Shown here: in pieces, positions 25,972 through 33,475 of the stretch | Position numbering within the stretch: position 1 is the stretch's first letter | Layout: each line of letters opens with the position of its first letter | Assembly (NCBI RefSeq): GCF_044772865.1 | Contig: NZ_CP173029.1 | Span: 992,001-1,056,000, forward strand | Length of the DNA: 64,000 nt | DNA from: Algirhabdus cladophorae | GTDB taxonomy: Bacteria; Pseudomonadota; Alphaproteobacteria; Rhodobacterales; Rhodobacteraceae | Direction of reading: 5' to 3' | Notes under the pieces: generated by a model | Told to the model about the DNA's origin: nothing | Database searches by the model: none | Seen by the model: only the letters and a program-made list of their open reading frames with translations | Translations under genes and position numbers: made by a program

Positions 25972-27851
25972 CAGCCGGCCTTGTTCAAACCCATCACTTT
26001 GGCGCGCGCCCGCGGGTCGCTGTCAAAGAGGCTGGCCAGTTGCTCGGTCATGGCCCCAGCCAATTGTTCCACATCTGTGATGGTCACAGCGCGGTCGTAA
26101 TAGCGGGTCACATCGTGGCCAATGCCGATGGCGATCAGTTCCACAGCACGACGTTTTTCGACCATTTCGATCACGTCGCGCAGGTGTTTTTCGAGGTAAT
26201 TCGCGGGGTTCACGGACAACGTTGAGTCGTCCACAGGCGCACCATCGGAAATCACCATCAGGATTTTGCGCGCCTCAGGACGCCCCATCATTCGGCGATG
26301 CGCCCATTCCAAGGCTTCGCCGTCGATGTTTTCCTTCAGCAGGCCTTCTTTCATCATCAGACCCAGATTGGGACGCGCCCGACGCCATGGGGCATCGGCA
26401 GATTTATAGATGATGTGGCGCAAGTCGTTCAGGCGACCGGGCTGTTGCGGGCGACCATCGGCCAGCCAGTTTTCGCGGCACGTACCACCCTTCCAAGCGC
26501 GGGTGGTAAAGCCCAAAATCTCGGTCTTGACCTGACAACGTTCCAGCGTGCGCGCCAAAACATCGGCACAGATTGCTGCGATAGAAATGGGGCGACCGCG
26601 CATAGAACCAGAGTTATCCAAAAGCAGCGTCACGCAAGTATCGCGGAACTCTGTGTCATGCTCGACCTTAAAGGACAGGGGCGTGGTGGGATTGGCCACG
26701 ATCCGCGCAAGACGACCTGCGTCAAGCGTGCCTTCCTCCATATCGAACTCCCAGCTGCGGTTTTGCTGGGCCTGCAAACGACGCTGCAACTTATTGGCAA
26801 GCCGCGACACCGCGCCTTTCAATGGCTCAAGCTGTTGATCCAGATAGGCGCGCAAACGCTCCAATTCCTGCGGTTCTGCTAAATCCTCAGCACGAATTTC
26901 TTCGTCATGCTCGGTTTGATAGACCTGATAATTGGGATCCGCGTCAGACACGGGCTGTGGGGCAGGCGGTTCAAGCGGGGCGTCACCATCGGGCATTTCT
27001 GCCTCGTCACCCATTTCTTGGTCCGCCATATCATCCATCGATACTGTGGCTTGCGAGGCATCTTGTTGCTGATCCTGAGATTGCTCGGGATTGGCGTCCA
27101 TTTCCTCGTCATTGTCTTGATCGTCTTGGCCGGTGCTATCGGGATCTTGCTGATCCTCCTGACCTTCTTCGGCCTCGTCTTCGTTCTCGTCGTCCAGCTC
27201 ATCGGGGTCATCGCCCAATTGGTCGCCGTAGCCCAGATCATCAATGATCTGGCGCGCAAATTTGCTAAAGGCCGCTTGATCCGACAGCATATCTTCGAGG
27301 CCTTCAAGGGTGCCGCCTGCGCGTTCCTCGATAAAGCCGCGCCACAGTTCCATCACGTTGTCTGCGCCTTCGGGCAAGTCGCGTCCCGTGGCCAAATGCC
27401 GGATCAAATAGCCTGCCGCCGTGGCCAAAGGCGCCTGTGCGGGCTCGCGAATATCGGCGTAGCCTTTGCGCATGGCCTCATCGCCGATTTTAGCATCAAT
27501 ATTGCCTGCGGTGCCGGGCATATATTGCGCGCCGACGGCTTCGACACGGGCGGTTTCCATGGCCTCATAAATATCGCGGGCCATCTGGCCTTGGGGCACA
27601 TAGCGTGAATGGGTGGAACTGTCATGAAACTTGTGGCGCAACGCGTAGGCATCCGCTGTGCCACGCGCCAGCAAGACCTCGTTACGGGTCATCCGGCGGC
27701 TGACCTGAGGCAAGCGGATCGTCTCGGATGTCGCACCGGGGGGATCTACGGAATAGCTAATCGCCAGATCCGCATCATCGGCCATGACTTTCGTGGCCTC
27801 AGCCAAGGCCTTTTTGAACGGATCTGCGGGGTTGTCAGATGGTTTGCTCAT
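25971..27851 (-). CDS. cobT: Cobaltochelatase subunit CobT
   Basis: CobT works with CobS and CobN in ATP-driven Co2+ insertion into hydrogenobyrinate a,c-diamide (aerobic cobalamin route). The 626-residue product has an N-terminal region with KFHDSSTHSRYVPQG, a long acidic linker (about residues 215-310, almost all Asp/Glu/Gln), and a C-terminal VWA domain with the MIDAS motif LLLDNSGSMRGRP and VISDGAPVDDSTL. This layout is diagnostic of CobT. It lies 7 bases after cobS and is coupled to the aminopeptidase downstream. CobN is not in this window. Confidence 0.95.
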   Translation of the reverse strand: MSKPSDNPADPFKKALAEATKVMADDADLAISYSVDPPGATSETIRLPQVSRRMTRNEVLLARGTADAYALRHKFHDSSTHSRYVPQGQMARDIYEAMETARVEAVGAQYMPGTAGNIDAKIGDEAMRKGYADIREPAQAPLATAAGYLIRHLATGRDLPEGADNVMELWRGFIEERAGGTLEGLEDMLSDQAAFSKFARQIIDDLGYGDQLGDDPDELDDENEDEAEEGQEDQQDPDSTGQDDQDNDEEMDANPEQSQDQQQDASQATVSMDDMADQEMGDEAEMPDGDAPLEPPAPQPVSDADPNYQVYQTEHDEEIRAEDLAEPQELERLRAYLDQQLEPLKGAVSRLANKLQRRLQAQQNRSWEFDMEEGTLDAGRLARIVANPTTPLSFKVEHDTEFRDTCVTLLLDNSGSMRGRPISIAAICADVLARTLERCQVKTEILGFTTRAWKGGTCRENWLADGRPQQPGRLNDLRHIIYKSADAPWRRARPNLGLMMKEGLLKENIDGEALEWAHRRMMGRPEARKILMVISDGAPVDDSTLSVNPANYLEKHLRDVIEMVEKRRAVELIAIGIGHDVTRYYDRAVTITDVEQLAGAMTEQLASLFDSDPRARAKVMGLNKAG

Positions 27852-27858
27852 GCAAAAC

Positions 27859-28845
27859 CTATCCCAAGCTCATGCTGGCCGCGGATTCTGGCAGTTCTTC
27901 GTCAAAGCAGCGCTGATAGAATTCAGCCACAGTTTGGCGTTCCAGCTCGTCACATTTGTTGAGAAAGGACAGGCGGAAGGCATAGCCTACAGATTTGAAG
28001 ATCTCGGCATTTTGCGCCCATGCAATCACAGTCCGCGGCGACATCACAGTGCTGAGGTCCCCGTTCATAAACGCCGTCCGCGTCAGATCGGCGACGGTCA
28101 CCATCTGCTGCACGGTCTTGCGACCAGCTTCCGTGTTGTAGTTGGGATTTTTGGACAGAATGATCGCGCTTTCAGCATCTACGCTAAGATAGTTCAACGT
28201 AGCCACCAGCGACCAACGGTCCATCTGGCCTTGGTTGATCTGCTGTGTCCCGTGATAGAGACCCGTTGTATCGCCCAACCCCACGGTATTGGCCGTGGCA
28301 AACAGACGGAAATACGGGTGCGGGTTGATCACTTTGTTCTGGTCCAACAACGTCAGCTTGCCGTCTACTTCCAAAACCCGTTGGATCACGAACATCACGT
28401 CCGCGCGGCCTGCATCATATTCATCAAACACAATAGCCGTGGGCGTCTGCAGCGCCCAAGGCAAAATGCCCTCTTGGAAATCAGTGACCTGCTTGCCGTC
28501 TTTGAGTTTGATGGCGTCCTTACCGATCAAGTCAATACGGCTGATGTGGCTGTCAAGGTTTACCCGCACACAAGGCCAATTCAACCGGCTGGCGATTTGT
28601 TCGATATGAGTCGATTTGCCTGTGCCGTGATAGCCTTGGACCATCACACGACGATTGTGTGAAAAGCCTGCCAAAATGGCCAGCGACGTGTCCGGATCAA
28701 ACTTATAGGTGCTATCTTCTTCGGGCACACGATCTGTGCGCTCGGAAAAGCCTTTGACGACCATATCCGTGTCTATGCCAAAGACTTCGCGGACCGAAAC
28801 ATCCATATCCGGTTTGGCGTTAATATCGATCGAGCCGTCGGCCAT
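27859..28845 (-). CDS. cobS: Cobaltochelatase AAA+ subunit CobS
   Basis: CobS is the MoxR-type AAA+ ATPase that drives cobalt chelation with CobT and CobN. The 328-residue product has Walker A GYHGTGKST (residues 71-79), Walker B TAIVFDEYDAGRADV, the sensor region RLFATANTVGLGDTTGLYHG, and SPRTVIAWAQNAEIF near the end. The ATG is preceded by AAAGGAC; an open frame further upstream (to 28941) lacks family character. It is followed directly by cobT, and its upstream region (28846-29128) is shared with divergent msrB. Confidence 0.95.
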   Translation of the reverse strand: MADGSIDINAKPDMDVSVREVFGIDTDMVVKGFSERTDRVPEEDSTYKFDPDTSLAILAGFSHNRRVMVQGYHGTGKSTHIEQIASRLNWPCVRVNLDSHISRIDLIGKDAIKLKDGKQVTDFQEGILPWALQTPTAIVFDEYDAGRADVMFVIQRVLEVDGKLTLLDQNKVINPHPYFRLFATANTVGLGDTTGLYHGTQQINQGQMDRWSLVATLNYLSVDAESAIILSKNPNYNTEAGRKTVQQMVTVADLTRTAFMNGDLSTVMSPRTVIAWAQNAEIFKSVGYAFRLSFLNKCDELERQTVAEFYQRCFDEELPESAASMSLG

Positions 28846-29128
28846 TGCAAAGTCCTTTGTCTTGGGGCCTGCGCAGGGCCCGTCAATGATCTGTGATTTG
28901 GTGCAACATATCTCAACCAGTGGCAAGGGGAAGGGGGGCAAAAGGAATAACTGGCCTTAACGAAAATTGCTTTTGCCCACAGGTGCTGCAAGCGAGGCCC
29001 AAGCGGGGCCACCGGGTCTCAAAAAGCGACTGTTGCAATGTCTCACGCGAATGTGCGCAACCGTTTGTTGATTGCAGACGTCCGCAACCGCTAGCGTCTC
29101 TTCAAACACCACGAAAAGGATGCGCATA

Positions 29129-29593
29129 ATGGACCGCCGATTGTTTTTAACCACCTCTGCTGCTGCTCTAGGGGCCGCAGCCTTGCCCAATGCGGCGTTC
29201 GCTGCCTTTGAGGTGACGCGGTCCAAAGCGGAATGGAAGGCAATGCTGACCAACGCCCAATACCGCGTGATGCGCGAAGAGGGCACAGAACGGGCAGGGT
29301 CCAGCCCCTTGGACAAAAACTATGCCAAAGGTACATATCATTGCCGTGGTTGTGATTTGCCCGTTTATTCCAGCAAAACCAAGTTTGATAGCGGCACAGG
29401 CTGGCCCAGCTTTTACCAAAGCCTGCCAAATGCCGTCGGCACTAAGCCCGACCGTAAATTATTGCGTGTCCGCACCGAAGTGCATTGCCGCCGCTGCGGC
29501 AGCCACCTAGGCCATATCTTTGACGATGGTCCAAAACCAACAGGCAAACGCCACTGCCTGAACGGCGTCTCGCTGGTGTTCAAAGCGGCCTAA
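29129..29593 (+). CDS. msrB: Peptide-methionine (R)-S-oxide reductase MsrB, Tat-type exported
   Basis: This 154-residue MsrB repairs methionine-R-sulfoxide. It begins with a twin-arginine-like signal (DRRLFLTTSAAALGAAA) and a likely cleavage after NAAFA, so it should act in the periplasm. The structural zinc site is complete (Cys72, Cys75, Cys120, Cys123), as are FDSGTGWPSF and the catalytic Cys143 in RHCLNG, with HLGHIFDDGP before it. AAAAGGA sits 8 bases before the ATG. No msrA is adjacent; how it is re-reduced in the periplasm is not shown here. Confidence 0.92.
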   Translation: MDRRLFLTTSAAALGAAALPNAAFAAFEVTRSKAEWKAMLTNAQYRVMREEGTERAGSSPLDKNYAKGTYHCRGCDLPVYSSKTKFDSGTGWPSFYQSLPNAVGTKPDRKLLRVRTEVHCRRCGSHLGHIFDDGPKPTGKRHCLNGVSLVFKAA

Positions 29594-29634
29594 CTGCCTT
29601 TGCTATGACAAGTATCCTCGCCAAAGGCACTTAC

Positions 29635-29688
29635 TGGGTCTGAAAAGACCCAATAAAATCAAACGCGTCTGGACCCGTTAGGGTCCAG
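29635..29688. terminator. Tandem hairpins between convergent msrB and the J-domain gene
   Basis: TGGGTC/GACCCA (29635-29640 and 29647-29652, 6-base loop) is followed by CTGGACCC/GGGTCCAG (29669-29676 and 29681-29688, 4-base loop). Both carry the same GGGTC/GACCC core and can pair with each other. T-tracts are weak (AATAAAA after the first), so termination is likely but not textbook. Confidence 0.55.
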
Positions 29689-29697
29689 TCCGTTGGG

Positions 29698-30330
29698 TCA
29701 TTTAAAGCTGCGGCTGTCTTTGATCTGATCCCAGGCCCAAACCACTTCTTGCAACTTGTCCTCGTCGGAACGATCCCCACCGTTCATGTCCGGGTGCAAA
29801 ACCTTGATGAGTTTCTTATAGCTTTTGCGGATTTCAGCCTTGGTCCAATGATCTTTGGCTTCCAGAATTTCCACGGCGCGACGTTCCGTAGGGGGAAGTT
29901 TGCGCGTCGAACCGGTGATGGATTTACCGGCATTCTGCGTCGCATTTGCCCCCAACACCTGATGCGGATCATCGACCCCCAAACGCGCCCAAGCCCGCTG
30001 TTCGTCAGTTTGTTTGCCAAATGGCTTGGTCGGGCGGTCCCAAACACGATCCTTGTCCAGCTGCGCATTCAGCTCGGCCTCGGTTGTGCCGTCAAAGAAA
30101 TTCCATTTCAGATTATACTCGCGCACGTGCTGCTGACAAAACCAGAAAAAATCGTCCAAAACGTCCGGGCTTTTGGGTGCGCGGTATTTTCCTGCTTCCT
30201 GACAGCCGGGATGTTCACAAATGCGGCGCGAGGTCTCGGAAGCGCCGGACATACCGCGCCGGCCGCGTGGGTTCTTTTTCTTCGCGGATGATACAGAAAT
30301 ATCGAAACCAAAGGGATCGTCTTTTTTCAT
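29698..30330 (-). CDS. J-domain protein (DnaJ-like co-chaperone)
   Basis: This 210-residue protein has a C-terminal J-domain: 'AKDHWTKAEIRKSYKKLIKVLHPDMNGGDRSDEDKLQEVVWAWDQI', with the HPD tripeptide needed to stimulate DnaK. The N-terminal part carries possible metal ligands (CEHPGCQEAG, FFWFCQQHVREYN) and no G/F or zinc-finger domain of DnaJ. It is therefore a type III J-protein. It is divergent from bolA, an arrangement I know from other rhodobacterales near cobS, and may assist Fe-S or stress-related DnaK work; that is inference. Confidence 0.88.
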   Translation of the reverse strand: MKKDDPFGFDISVSSAKKKNPRGRRGMSGASETSRRICEHPGCQEAGKYRAPKSPDVLDDFFWFCQQHVREYNLKWNFFDGTTEAELNAQLDKDRVWDRPTKPFGKQTDEQRAWARLGVDDPHQVLGANATQNAGKSITGSTRKLPPTERRAVEILEAKDHWTKAEIRKSYKKLIKVLHPDMNGGDRSDEDKLQEVVWAWDQIKDSRSFK

Positions 30331-30426
30331 TATCTTCGAACCTCACTTGCGACTCAGGCAATAGAGTTTAGTCTCTTGGCTGTCAGACGAAAGAGGCTTT
30401 TAAAAAAAATGTGTGGAAAACAGCCC

Positions 30427-30678
30427 ATGGTCGCGCGGATTGAGGAAAAACTCAGCAGCGCCTTTGCCCCAAGTGTCCTAGAAGTGGTCGATGATAGCGA
30501 AAGCCATCGCGGCCATGCCGGATTTCAGGAGGGTGGGGAAAGCCACTTTAATGTAAAGATCCGCTCGGACGCGTTCAAAGGGAAAACACGCATTGCCCGT
30601 CATCGCGCAGTGCATGCAGCCCTTGGTCCCCAAATTATCGGGGAAATCCACGCGCTTGCGCTTGATCTGGACGTCTGA
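30427..30678 (+). CDS. bolA: BolA family protein
   Basis: This 83-residue BolA-type protein matches the family along its whole length: MVARIEEKLSSAFAP, LEVVDDSESHRGHAGF with the conserved His cluster, ESHFNVKIRSDAFKGK, and the signature RHRAVHAALG with the Cys/His region (His) followed by EIHALALDL. BolA proteins pair with monothiol glutaredoxins in Fe-S trafficking and iron regulation. The frame is open upstream to 30376, but the family start is the Met at 30427. It is divergent from the J-domain gene, with 96 bases holding both promoters. Confidence 0.9.
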   Translation: MVARIEEKLSSAFAPSVLEVVDDSESHRGHAGFQEGGESHFNVKIRSDAFKGKTRIARHRAVHAALGPQIIGEIHALALDLDV

Positions 30679-30707
30679 TCCAGACGATCAGAACACGCCT
30701 TTGGGCC

Positions 30708-31199
30708 TTAGTCAGAAGCCGCACCCTCGCGGCTTTTAACCTGATCTGCGCGGGTTTTCAGGGCCGAGTTCAAGTCGGGACCGTCATAGTCTTTCGGCTC
30801 ATCGGGGGAATTTGTGGCGGCCTCTTCCGCAGGATCTGTCTGCGTTGCGTTTGCGTCGTCATCGTGCACTTGGGGCTCAGCATCGTCCGCCGCATCTGGC
30901 TGCGGTGCTTCTTCGGTCTCATCACTTGCATCGGTGATCAAAGCCACGGGTTGCACAAATTCAACGTCCACCGGGCGATAAAACACCAGCATATTCTGAA
31001 AAACCGTAGTGCGTCCGGTCAGGCCCTGACGTTCCTCGGACGGCAAGGTGTCTGTGCGCAAATATTGCCAGCCCAACGCGCCCATATCGTTCATCACGGT
31101 TTCTAGGGCATTGGCAAATTTGCCTTCAGAGCCGCGCACACCCTTGCCGCGCTTGCCGCGTTTGGGGGCTGGCACCACTTTATATTCAAACTTTTCCAT
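30708..31199 (-). CDS. DUF4177 domain protein with acidic tail
   Basis: This 163-residue protein begins with a DUF4177-like module (MEKFEYKVVPAPKRG...ALETVMNDMGALGWQYLRTDTLP...TTVFQNMLVFYRP), known as a small alpha/beta domain of unknown function. It continues into a low-complexity acidic tail rich in Asp, Glu and Ala that is probably disordered. A GTG directly upstream of the ATG is an alternative start. It lies 81 bases after gatB on the same strand and may be co-transcribed. No catalytic motif is visible. Confidence 0.75.
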   Translation of the reverse strand: MEKFEYKVVPAPKRGKRGKGVRGSEGKFANALETVMNDMGALGWQYLRTDTLPSEERQGLTGRTTVFQNMLVFYRPVDVEFVQPVALITDASDETEEAPQPDAADDAEPQVHDDDANATQTDPAEEAATNSPDEPKDYDGPDLNSALKTRADQVKSREGAASD

Positions 31200-31280
31200 C
31201 ACTTTACCCCTGACGCCCCGCAGGCCTTTATGCTCAACCGGTCATATCAACTTGGATGCCCCCCGCCAAGGGTGGCGCGC

Positions 31281-32789
31281 TTAGGTCAATTTGGCTGCGA
31301 CCAATTCATTGACAACTTTGGGATTGGCTTTGCCGCCAGTTGCTTTCATCACTTGGCCTACAAACCAGCCTGCCAGTTTGGGGTTTTGCTGGGCCTTGGC
31401 GACTTGATCGGGATTGTCGGCGATGATCTGATCCAATGCTGCCTCAATAGCGCCGGTATCTGTCACTTGTTTCATCCCGCGCTCTTCCACAATGGCCGCG
31501 GGATCGCCACCTTCGGTGTAGACGATTTCGAACAGTTCCTTGCCGATTTTGCCGCTGATATCGCCTTTGGTGATCAACCCGATGATGCCCCCCAATTGTG
31601 CAGGGCTGACGGGGCTTTCGGTGATGTCTTTGTCATCTTTTTTGAGACGACCAAACAATTCGTTGATCACCCAGTTCGCACTCAGCTTGCCATCTTGACC
31701 ATCGGCGGTGGCTTCAAAGAAGGTTGCGTCCTCAACGTCCGCCGTCAACACCGAGGCATCATAATCACTGAGACCAAAGTCAGACATAAACCGTGCCTTT
31801 TTGGCGTCGGGCAGTTCTGGCAGCCCCCCTGCAATGGCGTCGACAAAGCTTTGCTCGATCTCCAAAGGCAACAGGTCAGGGCAGGGGAAATAGCGGTAGT
31901 CATGGGCCTCTTCTTTGGACCGCATGGACCGCGTTTCGTTCTTGTCCGGATCATAAAGCCGGGTTTCCTGAACAACCTCGCCACCGTCCTCGACAATCGC
32001 AATCTGACGTCTGGCCTCTACGTCAATTGCCGCTTGAATGAACCGCATCGAGTTCATGTTTTTGATCTCGCAACGCGTGCCCAAATGGCTAAAGTCCTGC
32101 GTGGCTTGGTATTTTTCATAATCCCCAGGCCGACAGATGGACACGTTTACATCCGCGCGCAGGTTGCCGTTTTGCATGTTGCCATCGCAGGTGCCCAGAT
32201 AGCGCATGATCTGACGCAGCTTAACCACATAGGCCGCAGCCTCCTCGGGGCCGCGAATATCCGGGCGGCTGACGATTTCCATCAAGGCTACACCAGTGCG
32301 GTTAAGATCCACGAAAGACATGTTGGGATCCATATCGTGGATGGATTTCCCGGCATCTTGTTCCAAGTGGATCCGTTCAATGCGCACAACCCGCGCCGTT
32401 CCATCGCCCAATTCGACCAAGACTTCGCCTTCGCCAACAATCGGGTGGTACAGCTGGCTGATCTGGTAGCCCTGCGGCAGATCGGGATAAAAGTAGTTCT
32501 TACGATCAAACGCCGAATAAAGATTTATCTCGGCCTTCAAGCCCAAGCCGGTCTTGACCGCTTGGCTGATGCAGCCCTCATTTATGACCGGCAACATGCC
32601 CGGCATGCCCGCGTCAACAAATGCCACGTTTGCGTTTGGTTCCGCGCCAAATTCGGTCGATGCCCCAGAAAACAGTTTGGCTGCTGTGGCCACTTGTGCA
32701 TGCACTTCAAGACCAATCACCAGTTCCCAATCGTGCTTGGCTCCTGTGATGACTTTTGGTTTGGGGGCGTCGTAGGTCAGGTCCAACAT
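31281..32789 (-). CDS. gatB: Asp-tRNA(Asn)/Glu-tRNA(Gln) amidotransferase subunit B, GatB
   Basis: GatB is the tRNA-binding kinase subunit of GatCAB, which makes Gln-tRNA(Gln) by transamidation. The 502-residue product has the N-terminal WELVIGLEVHAQV, SGASTEFGAEPNANV, DAGMPGMLPVIN, FDRKNYFYPDLPQGYQISQ, LEQDAGKS and MEIVSRPDIR of the cradle/kinase domain. It ends in the helical YqeY-like tail ('VGQVMKATGGKANPKVVNELVAAKL'). The start Met precedes LDLTYDAP; upstream open frame is ignored. gatA and gatC are not in the window, so the subunits are scattered. Confidence 0.96.
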   Translation of the reverse strand: MLDLTYDAPKPKVITGAKHDWELVIGLEVHAQVATAAKLFSGASTEFGAEPNANVAFVDAGMPGMLPVINEGCISQAVKTGLGLKAEINLYSAFDRKNYFYPDLPQGYQISQLYHPIVGEGEVLVELGDGTARVVRIERIHLEQDAGKSIHDMDPNMSFVDLNRTGVALMEIVSRPDIRGPEEAAAYVVKLRQIMRYLGTCDGNMQNGNLRADVNVSICRPGDYEKYQATQDFSHLGTRCEIKNMNSMRFIQAAIDVEARRQIAIVEDGGEVVQETRLYDPDKNETRSMRSKEEAHDYRYFPCPDLLPLEIEQSFVDAIAGGLPELPDAKKARFMSDFGLSDYDASVLTADVEDATFFEATADGQDGKLSANWVINELFGRLKKDDKDITESPVSPAQLGGIIGLITKGDISGKIGKELFEIVYTEGGDPAAIVEERGMKQVTDTGAIEAALDQIIADNPDQVAKAQQNPKLAGWFVGQVMKATGGKANPKVVNELVAAKLT

Positions 32790-32829
32790 AAGCTGCGGCT
32801 CCGCAATTGTAATCCGCCTGTCTTTTAGG

Positions 32830-33369
32830 TCACAGCAGCCCCTTAGACAAGGCATTGGCGCGGTAGTTTTTCAACGCCTCAGCGAATTGGGTCAAATCCC
32901 AGTTCAAGACCTGATCGGCCCCGTGTGGATCGCTGAAATCCAGCACCAGCGTTTGCCCCTGCGCCATGAGGCCCAGCAGATCTGCGGCGTCTTGGCCTGT
33001 GTAAGTGCACTGGCGCCCGGCCAAACAGCTACGGCGCTTGTTGGACCAAAGTATTGCGCCTGTCCCCGCCATGATCCGAAAGCCGTCAGGGGCAAACCGC
33101 GTGCCACGTTCAATGCCAAACTCAACCTCTTGCGGGGTTACGAAAAGATACATGGCGGCAAATTTCGGATGGCCCGAAAACACATCCACGTAACGCAAAT
33201 AACAGCGTTCTTCCGTGGTCCCATCCGTGACGCGTTCGTCGCAGAAACTGTCCCACAGCCCGTAGGCATTATGGGTCGTGATCCGCCATTCCCCCGGTGT
33301 GTCATTGCCGTCGCGGTCTTGGGCGTGCCCTGCGCTGACCATGAAAAGTAAAAAGAGCAATGCGCGCAT
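32830..33369 (-). CDS. Secreted/periplasmic hypothetical protein, IalB-like
   Basis: This 179-residue protein begins with a classical signal peptide (MRALLFLLFMVSAGHA, cleavage probably before QDRDG). The mature part contains four Cys (two near CDERV...ERC, two in RSCLAGRQC) that could form disulfides, and the order 'W...YGLWDSFC...CYLRYVD' to 'GTGAILWSNKRRSC' recalls invasion-associated locus B proteins. The match is weak and unverified. The gene ends 40 bases before gatB on the same strand, so it may share its transcript. Confidence 0.65.
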   Translation of the reverse strand: MRALLFLLFMVSAGHAQDRDGNDTPGEWRITTHNAYGLWDSFCDERVTDGTTEERCYLRYVDVFSGHPKFAAMYLFVTPQEVEFGIERGTRFAPDGFRIMAGTGAILWSNKRRSCLAGRQCTYTGQDAADLLGLMAQGQTLVLDFSDPHGADQVLNWDLTQFAEALKNYRANALSKGLL

Positions 33370-33475
33370 GATATCCCCTCACTCGTTGTCCTAAGACTGT
33401 GCAGACAGGCTGGATAAACTGCCAGTCACATCCGCGCGAGATAATCGGTTTCTTTTTTCCGCAAATACTCAAACC

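Noticed and set aside
31230..32828. 532-codon frame antisense to gatB
   Set aside because: gatB on the opposite strand has complete family motifs, so this frame is a shadow.
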